This document shows positions 1 to 14,300 of a stretch of 64,000 nt of DNA, in pieces. Positions within the stretch are counted from its first letter, which is position 1; each line of letters opens with the position of its first letter. Below the pieces are notes generated by a model. The model saw only the letters and a program-made list of their open reading frames with translations, was not told the origin of the DNA and made no database searches. The DNA comes from Ancistrus triradiatus (Eukaryota; Chordata; Actinopteri; Siluriformes; Loricariidae), in NCBI GenBank assembly GCA_025084515.1, contig JAJAGP010000221.1:372001-436000 (forward strand), written 5' to 3'. The position numbers and the translations under genes are program-made.

Positions 1-859
1 GCTAACGCTCTTACCTGAACTGAATGGACTCGTTTCCTAACCTGGAAGGTTCCAGAACCAGAGAAGATCTGACACTAATCATACTACTAGAGCATCTGCC
101 ATTTCCTCTGCTGGAGAGCCATGTTTACAACAAACAACGTCATCAGGAGTCCAGTGTGATGATGTCCCCTAACACACAACCTACTCACAATAGAGGCCGA
201 ATAAACACTGGAACACCAACAATCAAGCATCAGTGTTAGTGACCGGCATCCAGGTACTTCGTAACAGCCAGTCGTCAGGTCAACAGTGCCAAACATCCAC
301 ATACAGGTACACATTGTTTAACGTCAACATTATGTTCTGTCAAACAGTTTGTTGACCAAAATGGACGTTGACTGGACATTTCCAGTCATGTAGTCTGTTT
401 ACGCTACTGTAAATACAAAGGATATTTCCACAAGAAAACTGTGGCCGAGTTGAGCGACTGAAGCGACTGATACTTTTGTTTCTGATGGAAAACCGATAAC
501 TACAGTGGAACCCCAGAATTCAAGCTTAATTGGTTCCAGAAGGCCGTAAGAATTCGGATTTGTTCAAAGCTGGAATCATATTCATTTAGGGGCAAAAAAA
601 ATAAAATAAAATAAAATAAAATAAATAAAATTTATGGTGTTTGTAGTGAATGTGTACTTATTAGAATTGAGGAGCTGATCCCCTAGAGGGCAATGTTACC
701 TGTGTAATGTGCAGCGGAACCTCGGAATTTGAACTTCTTTATTCAACAAATTTTGGACAAATCACAGCAGAGACTGACAGATCAAACCAAGCATCAGAAT
801 GAAGGGAGAAAGGTGATTCAAGAAGAGGTGACTTTGAAGGAGGCATTGCTGTTGGAGCT

Positions 860-1430
860 GATCTACCGGGATTTTCACCCACAGCGCCATCTCTAGGGTT
901 TACAGAGAATGGTCTGAAAAAAAAACGAAAATATCCAGTGAGGGCAGTTCTCTGGGTGAAAATGCCAAGTTGGAGAATAGCCAGACTAGTTTGAGCTGAT
1001 AGAAAGAGAACAGTAACTCAAATTTTAAAAAAAAGAGCATCACTGAACAAACAACACACCCAACACGCCCAGCACCCCAAGCAGATGGGCTACAGAAGCA
1101 GATAAGAACAGGCCTGAACAGGCAACTGAGGCTCCAATTCGCACGGGCTCACCAAAACTGAACAATAGAAGATTGGAAAACCACTGGCTGGTCTTATGAG
1201 TCTCGATTTCTGCTGAGACATTCAGAGGGCGCTGTCCGAATCTGAATGATGGATCCATCCTTCATCCAACCATGTACCAACGGCTCATGCTGCTCATGCA
1301 TGATTCTTTGGGGTGTGGTGGACCAAAATCTCTGAGGACATTTCCAGCACCTCGTTGAATCTACGCCATGAGCGATGAAGGTAATTCTGCAGGAAATAAG
1401 GTGTACCCAATATGCTGGCCAGCAGGACAA
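860..1430 (+). mobile_element. Internally deleted Tc1-like transposon copy
   Basis: From about 870 the sequence reads like a degraded Tc1-type transposase gene in plus orientation: AGAATGGTCTGAAAAAA, a stretch encoding LRLQFARAHQN-like residues (about 1,120-1,160), then GAGTCTCGATTTCTGCTGAG (1198-1217), matching the common fish form for DESRFLL. After ATGGATCCATCC the copy jumps to the 3' part (CAGCACCTCGTTGAATCTAC) and ends near AAGGTGTACCCAATA. The middle of the transposase is deleted and stops are present. Family recognition comes from memory of fish repeats. Fragments of the same family lie at 2,298-2,340 and 23,940-24,015. Confidence 0.6.
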
Positions 1431-2504
1431 TTACAACCAAGAGTCATAGTACTCTTACACTTGAGCGTCCATATAATTTAGTTTAATTAATGCTCCAGTC
1501 AACAAGCCAAACCTCCAGGTTCATACCATATTATAATATTTGACAGGCTTTTAGGTTTGCCAAGTTTCTAACAGTTCATGTCTTTGTAGATCTGCACTCA
1601 TCTCTCTCCAGTTCGTTGTACTTTGACCTTTTCCTTTCTCTCTCTCCATTTCTGAGCAGCACAATGACTCTCAGCACCAGCCATCGATTCACCCCGGGAC
1701 AGTCGAACCTCCTCACGCTGCTCGGCTGCTAAAGAGGAAGCTCTGAACCTGCTTCTGTCCCGCTGACTAAATGTTATCTTCCATCGACGCGCCCCATCGG
1801 TGGTGGCCGTGTTTTCGTGGGGGTTCTTCTCACAATTCACAGTTTGGTGCAAGAATGCAATGGACTGACAGCAGGGGGTTCGGGATAAATCGGCTCACCC
1901 CTGGTTCCTCTTTATGCTTCGGGATCTGATGTATTTGGAGGACGTTTGAGAATGTGAGGTGGAACCTAAACCAGGTTTTCTGCACAGCTCTGCATCAGAA
2001 TTCATCCAGCAGGGTTTGAGGTGTAGTGACCCCAAAAAGTACAGATTACTGCTTTTATTTGTAATGAAAATTAACATCAGCACCAAAACTGGTTGCCCCG
2101 GGAGCTTTATGCTGCACAGGATTAATCAATCAGCAAGAGTTACATCGTCAGTAACAATGGAGTGGTGTAAAGTTTGGCAATGCTGGACTCTGGAGAAGGA
2201 AGAAAGAAAGAGAAGGAAAGGAAGAAAAAGAAAGAAAGAAAGCCACTTAAATCCCCTTCCCCCGCCCCATTTGGATGCTCGGTTTGAACTGCTTGATCAT
2301 GCCTAAACATATACCTTATAATGTGGCCAGTGAGTATATGTGCATACATAACGTTAACAAACGAAATAAAAATAAATTAATTTACCAAATATGAACATTC
2401 TAATAAAGAGTGTGAGCTGAATTCACTCGAATACTGTACGTTCCCAAAAGACAAAGGAAATCTCCCGTGGGTTAAACACAAATCAATCTACATAACGTTA
2501 CACT

Positions 2505-2632
2505 TACACACACACACACACACACACACACACCATATCAGCCTGCAGCTTTTCTGCAGAGCTGGTATCATCAGCCATCAATCACACACACTTACACACA
2601 CCTGCAGGTCTAAGCCATCATCTTATTACTGC

Positions 2633-2691
<59 letters not shown>

Positions 2692-2700
2692 ACACACACA
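2505..2700. repeat. CA microsatellites
   Basis: Two (CA)n tracts, about 2505-2533 and 2634-2700, separated by unique-looking sequence. A purine-rich GAAA/GAAG tract lies just upstream at about 2,196-2,241. Confidence 0.95.
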
Positions 2701-2824
2701 CTTTCAAATATATATACACCGTGTATATGTGGTTTGAATTTGTTCCACGATTATAGGTTTGCTTCATTCATAAAACGGGGAAAACATCGCTGCTGGAGCG
2801 CTAAACATAAATCATCCTCACAAC

Positions 2825-2990
2825 GGACCGACGTTACACAACCTACATGCAGCACGCGACATACCATGCAACCTACGAAGAGCACACAATGAACCACACA
2901 ATCTACATACAGCACACAACAAACCACAAAACCTATGAAGAGCACACAACGTACGTACAGCACGCAACAAACCACACAACCTACGTGCTG
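2825..2990. repeat. Minisatellite of ACAACCTAC...AGCACAC units
   Basis: About five imperfect copies of a roughly 30-base unit alternating ACAACCTAC and AGCACACAA/AACCACA motifs. Open frames across it are simple-repeat artefacts (Cys/Val-rich). Confidence 0.8.
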
Positions 2991-4178
2991 CTTGAAAGTT
3001 TGTGAACCCTTTAGAATTTTCTATATTTCTGCATAAATATGACCTAAAACATCATCAGATTTTCATACAAGTCCTAAAAGTAGATAAGAGAACCCAGTTA
3101 AACAAATATAATATACTTGGTCATTTATTTATTGAGGAAAATTATCCAATATTACATATTCATGAGTGGCAAAAGTATGTGAACCTCTAGGATTAGCAGT
3201 TAATTTGAAGGTGAAATGAGAGTCAGGTGTTTTCAATCAATTGGATGACAATCAGGTGCGAGTGGGCACCCTGTTTTATTAAAGAACAGGGATCTATCAA
3301 AGTCTGCTCTTTACAACACATGTTTGTGGAAGTGTATCATGGCACGGACAAAGCAGATTTCTGAGGATCTCATAAAAAAGAGTTGTTGATGCTCATCAGG
3401 CTGGAAAAGGTTACAAAACCATCTCTCAAGAGTTTGGACTCCACCAATCCACAGTCAGACAGATTGTGTACAAATGGAGGAAATTCAAGACCATTATTAC
3501 CCTCCCCAGGAGTGGTCGACCAACAAAGATCACTCCAAGAGTAAGCCATGTAACAGTTGGTGAGCTCAGAAACAACCCCAGGGTAACTTCTAAGCAACTG
3601 AAGGCCTTTCTCACATTAACATTAGTCAATGTCCATGAGTCCACCATCAGAAGAACACTGAACAACAATGGTGTGCATGGCAGGGTTGCAAGGAGAAAGC
3701 CACTGCTCTCCAAAAAGAACATTGCTGCTCCTCTGCAGTTTGCTAAAGATCACGTGGACAAGCCAGAAGGCTATTGGAAGAATGTTTTGTGGATGGATGA
3801 GACCACAATAGAAATTTTTTATATAAAACAATAGTGTTATGTTTGGAGAATGGAAAACACTGCATTCCAGCATAAGAACCTCATCCCATTTGTGAAACAT
3901 GATGGTGGTAGTACCATGGTTTAGGCCTGTTTTACTGCATCTGGGCCAGGACGGCTTGCCATCACTGATGAACAACGAACTCTGAATTATATCAGAGAAT
4001 TCTAAAGGAAAATGACAGGACATCTGTCCATGAACTGAATCTCAAGAGTAGGTGGGTCATGCAGCAAGACAATGACCCTAAGCACACAAGCCGTTCTACC
4101 AAAGAATGGTTAAAGAAGAATTAAGTTAATGTTTTGGAATGGCCAAGTCAAAGTCCTGACCTTAATCCAATCGTCCAA
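2988..4178 (+). mobile_element. Truncated Tc1-like DNA transposon with transposase pseudogene
   Basis: The left end (CTTGAAAGTTTGTGAACCC) is an inverted-repeat end of a Tc1 family. The transposase frame starts near 3341 (ATGGCACGGACAAAG) and has an in-frame shift close to 3,385. It continues as an open stretch 3466-3834 encoding a helix-turn-helix with GRPTKITPRVSHVTV and later NVLWMDETTIEIF, the first DDE aspartate block. Further stops follow. The copy breaks off after SQSPDLNPI (about 4,140-4,173), so the right end is lost. Non-functional. A second piece of the same end lies at about 7,050-7,165. Confidence 0.85.
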
Positions 4179-4249
4179 CTCCAACTCCACATTTTGTCAA
4201 GCTGTATCGTTACACCCTTGACAATAATTTTTCATATGAAACAGCTCAT

Positions 4250-5300
4250 CATGAGCGCGCACACACACACACCACACTTCACACACACACACGCACACAC
4301 GATCTTATTGGTCTTCAGACACACACACGCACGCACCCCTGTAACTGAAGCACTTGAACAGAGCACACAAACTCACACACGACCTGGTTAAACTCGGGTT
4401 GATATTTACTGTTCTAAATTACAAACCATGTTTGTCCTCATGTTTATTTTCCTTCTGTAGAAAAGGGTCACGTTCATTTTTATCAGCTACCTGTCCAAGT
4501 GCACTCCCTGGTTTGGCCTGTAGGGCCAAAAGCTGAGCAACATTACCTCGCAAAATGTCACGTTTAATAGATATACAACAAACTTTCAAGCTCAACAAAC
4601 GTTCAGAAATAACAACGCAAAAAAGGATTGGAATTTTTGACTGAAATGAGAAAATTTCCCCTCAGACTTGATCAGAGAGCGCAGACAAACAAAGATAATA
4701 ATAATAAATGGCATAAACAGAGCTTAAATACAGTAACAGAGGATTGAACGATGCTTTCTGCAATAGCATTTTTTGAACATAGGTCATATTCCCAGACACA
4801 TACTCTCGAATGTCTATTATTAAATTTGGTGACTCTGTTAAAGTAGCACACTTTGTGAGAAAAAATAAAATAAAAATTTCACTTGATTACAGCCTTTATT
4901 TTAAAGTCTACAATTTCTAGATTTATCCAAGTCTTCGTTTGCTCTTTGAATCACTGTAATAGAATCAAACCCAAATCAACTGATTCAGTCCTGAAAGAGT
5001 TGATTCAGTGATTTGATGATCTAATATCTAGGAGTCGATTCCTCACAGAAACTGAACACAGTCAGGGAGTTAGCAGCGTTAGCTCTAAAAACCACCTGTT
5101 ATTGAAGGTGAACGTATAACTGACCTTAAAACAGCACAATAATTAAACATTTAACAATTATGGCATTCATTTCAGACTCATTATCATTTAAGCAACAGGA
5201 GCCCAAAAACAATTATTCTGAAAAGCGAGCTTTTTTTGTTATTTTGACCGACGCTTTTAAGACATTTCATGAAGATCCCAAAGAGCAGAGTTAGCCATAC
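4250..5300. other. AT-rich sequence without a recognised gene
   Basis: CA-rich simple sequence (about 4,255-4,380) and AT-rich DNA. I looked here for the missing C-terminal MTRR exons on the minus strand and found none. Confidence 0.5.
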
Positions 5301-8300
5301 CTTTGCTGGAGGAAGCCTATGAAGGGTGCCACGCCCGTCCCTGGCCCCACCATCACCATGGGAACCGTAGGGTCAGAAGGTAAGCGAAAGGTGTTGCTAA
5401 GGCGAGGACTCACGTGAATCTGGAGAACAAAAAATTCACAAACAATTAAATATTTATAAGGACCCACACTTTATATGAGTCCTACTGAATGTGAGCATTA
5501 CTTAGCCACACGTGAGATGAATAACGACTAACGGATATTGAAGTTTTTGCAAAAGTTTTGGCACCCTGACCAAACGCAGGCAGGACTGGCTGTCTGAGGG
5601 AGGGGAGCACGTTCAGGGACGATCCCTGGTTGCTGCATTTCAAAAGTAGTTCTTTTATAAGGTTTAGGACAGTTTACTGTCACACTGAGTTTATTAACTT
5701 ACATTAAAGCATAAAGGACATCCGTGGGGGGCCAAAAGGGTCATGCCGACCAATCACAGCTGCCTTCTAGTTACAACGCGTTTCATGTCATGTTACGAGA
5801 CGAGGCACTAAAAGTCTAAAATTGGGTTTGATTGGGGATCGGTAGGCACATGTACACATTTTTATGGTTGCCCTAAATTTCACTGTTCCCAATTCCCTGG
5901 CATGTGCCAATCCTACGCCATGGGAGGAGGTCCGATGGCTGGCAAGTTCGCCACACAACTTGTGGTAGCCGATTTCTTTTGGAAGAGCAAATCCACAAGA
6001 GGAACGATCCAAATTGTGCCATCTTTGCCAGCGCCTCGGTTGGCACTTGGGTCTGCTGTTGCAGCGGATGTCAAATGACCCCCTTTTTCTTTCCAAATCG
6101 GAATTTAAACCGACTGGGAAATTCAACGGAGGACCACATCACAGAAAGTTTAACTGTTTTATGTCAATACTTATTTAGCCATTATTTAATTTATGTATTT
6201 TTATTTCATGCTATCCTGGAACATGTGTGACGAAATTGGGGGAAAAAATGTATTAATTATTTAAAATGTTCCTACATTTTATTATTTCTTTTCATTTATT
6301 TCACATCACTACTATGCCCACATGCCATCTCTGGCAGTACCACGAACAGTCCAGTTTTTATTGATGTACTAACCTTGGGTAAGTCTATACGACCCACAGC
6401 ACCCTGTTTCGTCCCGAAGTGCTGTAGGATGGCGGAAACGTGACCCATCAGCCACCCCGTACACAGTCCAGACCTCTCAGGATGCTCATCACAGGCGGGA
6501 AACCTGACCAGGCTGAAGACCAGGTGGACTCTTCCCGGAAGGCACAGAGCGGAGCTGGACGATAATGAACAGCGTTATAGATCAGGGGAGGGGACGAGTC
6601 CTGAGGAAGCATGCTGGCCAGATATTAATATTTCAGCGGCCTAATGCGGGCGCCGGAATAAAGAAGCGGTGGCGGCATCATTACACTCCATCATGAGCAT
6701 TAGCGCCGACATGGAGGCTGTCGGAAAACAAATGAGGGCGTCGGGCCGCTCTGAACGCAGCATCCTCGTCCTCTGCTTTGATAAGAACGGATGGCTGCGA
6801 CGCCCGCCGAGCGCTTCGACATTAACGAGGCACGTGGCCATAAATAAAAACCCTCAGCCTCACATCTTTCATCCTTCATATCGAGCACCTAGCGTAAAAA
6901 AAGAGCTTCGTAACCAAACATCTTAAAGGAACAGCGATGAGTCGTGCAGCTGGTACGAGCTGATTTGGGTCGGTACAGCTACCCATATTTCAAACGGACA
7001 CGTTTATGGTTCATGAATGGTTCAACACTAAAGCACCCGTCTTACAACGGTGCCTCAAAGTTTGGGAATCCTTTAGAATTTTCTAGATTTTCTATCAAGT
7101 TCATCACACAAGTCCTACCAGTAGACAAAGAGGACCCAGAACTGCTCACTTCAAGTCCTCACAATATGTCTACTGGATTAAGGTTCAGACTTTGACTTGG
7201 CTGCCCTAAAACATAAACTTTATTCTTCTTTAACCGCCGTCGATTCTGCACGCTTCTCACTCCATAAAAATAACAGAAGAACAGAATATTTAAGTTGAAT
7301 TTCACTTTAAACTTTATTTTGTTATTATTAAAACTTAATTACTTATGATTTTAGGCTACCCTGAAAAATCTGTGGCAAAGTCTAGTAACTAATAAACAAT
7401 TAGTTGAAAGCATAAATAATTAACATAAATTATTTAAATTAAAGAGTACAGAAAATGTAACTGTTTAATGTAAATATTTATTTAGCCATTATTAAAGGCA
7501 ATTAATTACTTGTGGCAAAATTAAATAAATTCATTTATCACAATAAATTAAATGAAATCATTTAGTAAAAGAAATTCAATGTGGGAAATAATTTATCATT
7601 TATTTATTTAAACATTTCTTCATTTAATATCACCATTTATTTTACATTTATTTTAATTAACTAATTTAAATAAAATACCTTTTAAAAAATAATGCTGTCA
7701 ATTAAAAAAAAACAGGGGAAATATGTGTTGTCACATAAAAGAGAAAATCAGGCCAATGCCGATATAAATCAACGTAACCCTTAAAAATAAAAAACAAACA
7801 CACACACACACAAAACCCTTTCAGAGTTAATACTGTATGAAACTGACAAGACTGTGTGTGTCCGTACTGAAGTTGTGTTACCTGGCGGCGGAATACGCTC
7901 GTGTCTGCAGCTTTGGTAGATGTTCTGTAACGAAGCAGAAGCACCAGGTCACACACACTGATACAGAAACTTTACGTTCAGCTACTGCTGGAGTTTAGAG
8001 AGGACATGACCTTGTTTGGGTTTTTTCTTTTTTTCAGCTCTCGAGTCTCGCTATTCGCTCTGCACAGCACAGAGGAATGAGAACAAAAAAAACGAAGCAA
8101 AAGGAAACGCTATGCAAGGATAACTACGAGAAAAACGTAAACCTCCATGGTAACATGGTCTCCCCGTCTGAGGGAGCGCAGGCTGGTAAGGGGATCATGC
8201 TGCAACAGCATGTTAAATAAAACAAAATGAATCAACAAAAAGGAGTAAAATTACTCTATTGTTTAAACTACACAACAAACAGACATGATTTGCTGTCTCT

Positions 8301-11300
8301 GAGGGAGAGGAGGCTGGTCACTAGATCATGTTGCAACAGCGACCCCTACTAAGCCCCGAGATCAACTGACATCACAAGCAGTTCAGATGATTAGCACCAG
8401 ACGCTCAACTCGAAAGGCTCAGTAAAAAAGTGAAAAAAGTAAATAAAACTATATAAAGTGTTTAAAAACACATAATTAACTAGAAAAAGAGTGTAAAAAT
8501 TATTAAAATATTTTTAAATACTATAAAACAAACTAGAACACATTTATTAGTACTATTTAAACATTCAATTAAATACTCAAATTTAAAATATTCATTTGAA
8601 TAAGTGTTGCTAATGGTGCACGTGTGCCCCTAGTGGTCATTGGCAGTACTACATTCAGTTCAAACTGCATGAAAGAAAAATAATAGCAACAAAATATAAA
8701 AATAAATACAAATAACGTAATGTAAAATTTTAATAAAGGCTTAACACAATTATAATAAGGTCTATAAGTATTGGCACCCTTCCTGTTAACCAAACACGTC
8801 AATTAGCAGCATATTTAAAATAATCCAACTAAAACTATTTTAATATATTATTTTAAGGGTTTAGGAATTCTTAAGCGACTTTTCTTGACTGGGGTATAAA
8901 TACGACACACCTCAAATTCTCTTAGAAATTTAAGAATTAAATTAGTTAATTTTCTTATAAATGAAAGAAATGAGTGTGCTGACCGTACATCAGAAATTAT
9001 ATATAAAAACATAATTTCTCTATGGTCGGTGATTTGCAAACAAACAAATACGCATGACAATTATTGGCACCTGCAACCAGAATCCAAGTCTAGGATTAAA
9101 CCTGGTTCTGCTGCGAGCTTCAGTGTCACGGATGAAGGACTGGGAAATTGTCGAGGGATTTTAAACGCTCTTGCGTTCCGGCCTTCAGGATTATTAAATA
9201 AGCTTGCTCACAGTCTGTCACCGCTGATGTAGGAACAGCACCGACCCGAGTGTTTACACGCATTAACAAACAGGGAGCATCCATCAGAGAGAGGTACAAA
9301 CCGCTCCCCTCCTGAGCCGAATGCAGGAACCTTATTACTGCACAAGAACCATGATTTAATTAGGAGTTCTGTACGTAACAGCAAAATCTACTGAAACATG
9401 AACCTGAGACTTTGTTTAATAACAAGCTTCAAATCTTCTGTCCTCTCCTGCCTCCAACAGAGAAACATTATTATTATTATTAATAATTATTATTAAAACT
9501 ATCATTATACCAAATAAATACACGTTTATTGCGTGTATACACCAGATTTGTCACATAAAGCCTCTTCACACAGTTATGAACGATCACAGAATTCATGTAA
9601 CTCCAGTGCCGTTTAGTGGCGACTTATCAAAACTACCTCCAAAATGCCATCGCAGCCTCCGTGTACTGTAAGGCCAAACTTAAATAAGTAAATAATTTTT
9701 AAAAACGTGAAATCACTTACTCACACAACACCTGGATATTTAAGCTGTTTTTAAAATTTATTTTAGATTATTTACTTATTATTTTACACTACCCTGGAAT
9801 ATTTGTGGTAAGTTTTACTACAAAATAAATAAAACAATTAATTGTAAACGTAATGAATACCTAAATACATGAATAATTAAAATAATTAATTATCAAGGAG
9901 ACCAAAAGAAACTTTTATTTAAAGTATTATTTAATAATTATAATTTTTTTTATTTATTACAATCCTGGAACATTTGTGGCAAAATTAAATAATTAATTAA
10001 TTGGATTATTTTAAATGTATTCAAAATTATTTAAATATATTCTTTTCATTTCTTTCCGTTTATTTATTGCCGAGCCCTGAAAGTTCCAAGCTGTAATATT
10101 CATAAAAAAAATATAAAAAAAATAAGATGAAATATTAAATTAAATGCATAAAAATGGCCATTTGATTTCATATCGCCGAGGAAACATTTGTGAAAATATT
10201 TAGCAAGTAAATCAAATCAATAAAACCTCAATGAAATGAATCAAACAATAAAGGTAACAGAATTCATTATAAAAATGCAAAATATATTAAAATGCCAAAT
10301 AAGCTGTAATAATTAACCTGAATATTCCTATTTTATACAGCCAGATTTTTATTTTCAGCTAAATCTGGAAGTAAAATTTAAATAAACAAAGAAAGAACTG
10401 TAAAACTAAATTAAACACAATTGTTGAAAATATTTAGACACTTAAAACTATTTAAAATAAATTTTTACATTAAATTATTTATTGATTCATTCTGAAAGCA
10501 CACGCTGGAACATTTGTGCCATAAATAAATAAATGGAATAATTTAATTAAATATTTAAATATTTTTATTTGAGAACTTGTATCCACATGTAATTAATTAC
10601 TTTGTCACATTTCTGCCGATATTGAATCAATAAAACATTAAATATCCTAACACTTAAAATACGAAATAATGACTAACATTATAATTTATTTAAATGCTAA
10701 AAAAAATTAATTATTTCATGTCACAAATCAAAAGAACTCTGAAATACCTAAATAATTACATTAATGTATTTTTTAATTATAAATTCCCTTAAAATGATTT
10801 TAAATTAACTGGGAATGTAATTTAAATATTCTTTCTTTACTTGTTAATTAAATTAAATAAATAAAGTGCTTATTAACTTAGCATAACCACGCGATGAGTA
10901 CTTATTACACACAGAATTTGCATAATATAATGGATTAATTATTAAATGTAATAAACAATGAACAGTGATGTAAATTCAGACTGACCAATCAGGAGGCTAA
11001 GAGGAGGACAGCAGGACAAAAAAGCATTCATCAGATCCAGCAGGCACACGCCAGGGCTCCTCACAAATCTCTCATAATCTGATGAACCTTCTCGACTGCA
11101 GAGCTCCTGAATGCGCCTCTTCTGCTCCGGGTCCCGGGTCCAGTCCACCAGAGCACGTAAAAACCCCTGCAGCACAGAAACACGGCCTTAACACGGGCAG
11201 AGCGCGGTACGAATCCCTCCGTTTAAATCTGCATTACCTTTTTGGGAACGCTCCGTATCTCTAAGCACCAGGTCAGAAGGTGGCGCAGTGTGCACTCCTG

Positions 11301-14300
11301 AGGGATGTAGGGAGGAAGTCGTGCCCCTGTCAAGGTAAACAAATAAACACACTGTAATACTCTACTAATCCTATTTTTCTCCACCCTCCTCCTGTCACGT
11401 TCAGCACCTTTCTTTTTGGTGTTCGGGATCAGCTGCAGGTGAACAGGATGATTCTTTTTGTCCTGGAGCTTCAGCCTCTGTAGCAGCTCCTCCACTTCAC
11501 TCTCTCTGTTTGGACACAGAACATCGAAGGAGTCGCCCGGCTCGTACGAAAAGTCCTTATCCTGAAAGGACGAGAAAGAGGAGACGCCTTTAATATGAAA
11601 TCTAATCTACATTCAATTGCATTTCCATTGCAGCCCTCCCCGATCCACCACCAGATATTCACACCATATTCATATTGGGGCCAAACGTACTTCTTTTCTA
11701 CCGGCATCTGCTGGTAGAAAAGTGGAACTGCACCCATTAGTCTTTTTAAACCTCTAGAAAGGTTCCAGTTTACAAATTTACTTTTAAAAACGTAACACAA
11801 TATTATTCTTTTTTATTTAACATTACAGGAATATATAGAATAAAATGTAATAAAAGTCATTTATTGTGAACAAATGGGAAGAACATGCAAACTCCACACA
11901 GTTTAAAAACAATCAATTAAATAATTAATTAATAAAAGCTGGCGCTTTGCCGTGGGCGATTACGATTACGCAAACATGCCGAGAGGTCGAGCTCCAGCAG
12001 GACACAAGGTTTCAGGGAGTCTTCTCGAGTTAAACACCGAGCTTGTGAAATAGAGACCTCATGAAAACTGTCCTCCGGCACGCCGGAATCCGCCTGCAGA
12101 ACACAGAGTCATTTTATTTATTATTATTTCATTTAAGTATTTATTTAATCAATATTTATTTCATGCCATCCTTGAACATTTGTTGTAAAAAATAAATAAG
12201 AAAAAGAAAATAAAAATAAATTAAACTATAATACATTTTTTATAACAAAAGATAAATCCAAAGGGGGAAAAGATTTACAAATATTTATTTATTTAAATAT
12301 TTTTATTTCCTTATTTCTATATCTAAATTATTTATTTCACCATTTTCTATGTATTTCTTGCCAAGCCCTTAAAACTCAACCCTGTAGTATTCATGCCAAC
12401 ATAAATAAATAAGATTAAATACTAAATTTATACAATCCAGACTTTGTTTACGTACTGCTCAGGACATATTTGTGAAAATGAATAAGTAAGTAAACAAATC
12501 AATAAAATCTGAATTTAAAGGTGAAAATGAATCGTTATTGTATAAATGAAAAAAAACATATTCAACTGCCAAAAACAAGCTTAAATAATTCTAGATTTTT
12601 ATTTTTAGCTCTTAATTGTTAGATACAAGAATCATAAATAAATGGACAAACAAATGCAAAACTAATGAATGAATGAAAGAAAATGTTTAGACTTCTAAAG
12701 TTCTTCAAAATTATTTATAATTTATTTTTACATTTAATTTAATTTTATTGATTTCATTCTGAAAATTACATCCTAAACTTCTCTGCTATAAAATAAATAA
12801 ATATAATAATTGTATTAAATATTTTGAATGTGTTCTTACAATGTATTTATTCATTTATATAAATGTAATTATTTACTTAATGTCAATTTTTTGTTAATAT
12901 TAAAACAATAAAATATTAAACTACACAACATATTACATAATTAAAATTTAAATAATTATTTATATGCTAAAAAAGCCAAAACAATTAAATTAATTTAAAT
13001 GTTTGGTAACCAACCTCACACACCATTTCTGACATGTTTAATAAATAAGATAGAAAAAGGATAAAATAATTTTAAAAAGTCAAATAATAAAGCATTACAT
13101 AGTTATTTTACTCCAAGAATTATTTCTTATTTTAACTGTACTATTTATTTTATTTATTTATTTACCCCGAGTTTAAAGTGAGTTTATTAACTCACATTTT
13201 TTTTAAAAAAGCAAACAAGAAGTCAGTAGCTACTTTTCATTTTGAGGTTTTTGTTATGGAACTAATTATGCCAATCAAACAGACACCTCCTTTATTTACT
13301 AAAATAGCACCCTCTGCTCCACTTTGATTTCCATACTTGTAGAGCAGGGGCGTCTCCCAAACGCACGTCCAGGTAGGCTGGAGGAAGCGCCGGAACGCTC
13401 AGGGCGGATCGCAAGAGAGGAGGAACAGATCGAATCAAAGTTGCCACTTCAGGATCTGGACCTTCTGCATTCCCAGCCCCCGAAATCTCAGATTTGGTGT
13501 TAGGATCTTCCCCGTCATCAAGCTTCAGATCCTTCAGATCCAGACTGAGTGTGGAAGATGACTCTGGTATGTCTGGGACAGGCGCCGGGTGTTCAGGGGG
13601 GCTCTGAGCAGGATCACTTAAATCCAAGGAGGACATGGTGGCAAGTGTTTTAGTTAAAGCGTCCCAAAGTCCGTCAATCCAGGGGTCCACCACTACCTCC
13701 AACCTGCAGAGGAACCAGAGACAAGATGTATTTTACAGACGAAAAACGCACGTCAAGTTTTGAAAAAAAACACACACGTACATTAACACCGTCCTTCACA
13801 CAGAGTCTGAAACTGACGGACCTTGACGCTCCGTGAAATGTTTAATGGGAGCCTGTTCTAATTTCTGCATTGCTAAAATCAGGCTGACCAATCAGAGCTC
13901 GGTTGTCGGGCAGAACAGCTCATCAAGAGCTTATAAGACAAGCAACACGCTGACTCTTAAAAACATGGATATTAAAGAAAAGATCTGGTGGAATATAGCT
14001 GCAAGGCTGGAGAATGATGGAGATAAACCTCACAGTGACCGGATGGAACCGTTTTATTATTTATCTAAGCGTCTGTTCGTGATCACAGAAAAACACAAAC
14101 TATAAAAAGCTTCCTGCACTAATTTTTGTTTCTTTTTAGTGGTCGATGTGAAAAAGGCATGGCGAAATCTCCAACACATTAAGAGAAGGGAAATTAAAGA
14201 AAGAAAAAGCAGAGAGTTTTGAGTGTTTAGACAAAAAAAATAAATCACGCTTGGTAATTTGAAGCTTTATTCACGTTTTAACATTATATAATATTGTACT

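Noticed and set aside
1..314. Small frames and a possible minus-strand exon ending at a GTAAG near position 13
   Set aside because: The stretch between the nearest acceptor-like and donor-like sites is 31 bases and does not encode MTRR sequence.
2751..2975. Cys/Val-rich 74-codon minus-strand frame with internal repeats
   Set aside because: The repeats follow the DNA minisatellite unit; not protein-like.
2825..2990. Possible CRISPR-like array
   Set aside because: Units are contiguous and diverged with no distinct spacers, in a vertebrate genome; it is a minisatellite.
5788..6230. Overlapping frames of 108-112 codons on both strands
   Set aside because: They fall in an MTRR intron inside a possible short inverted-repeat element; no family recognised.
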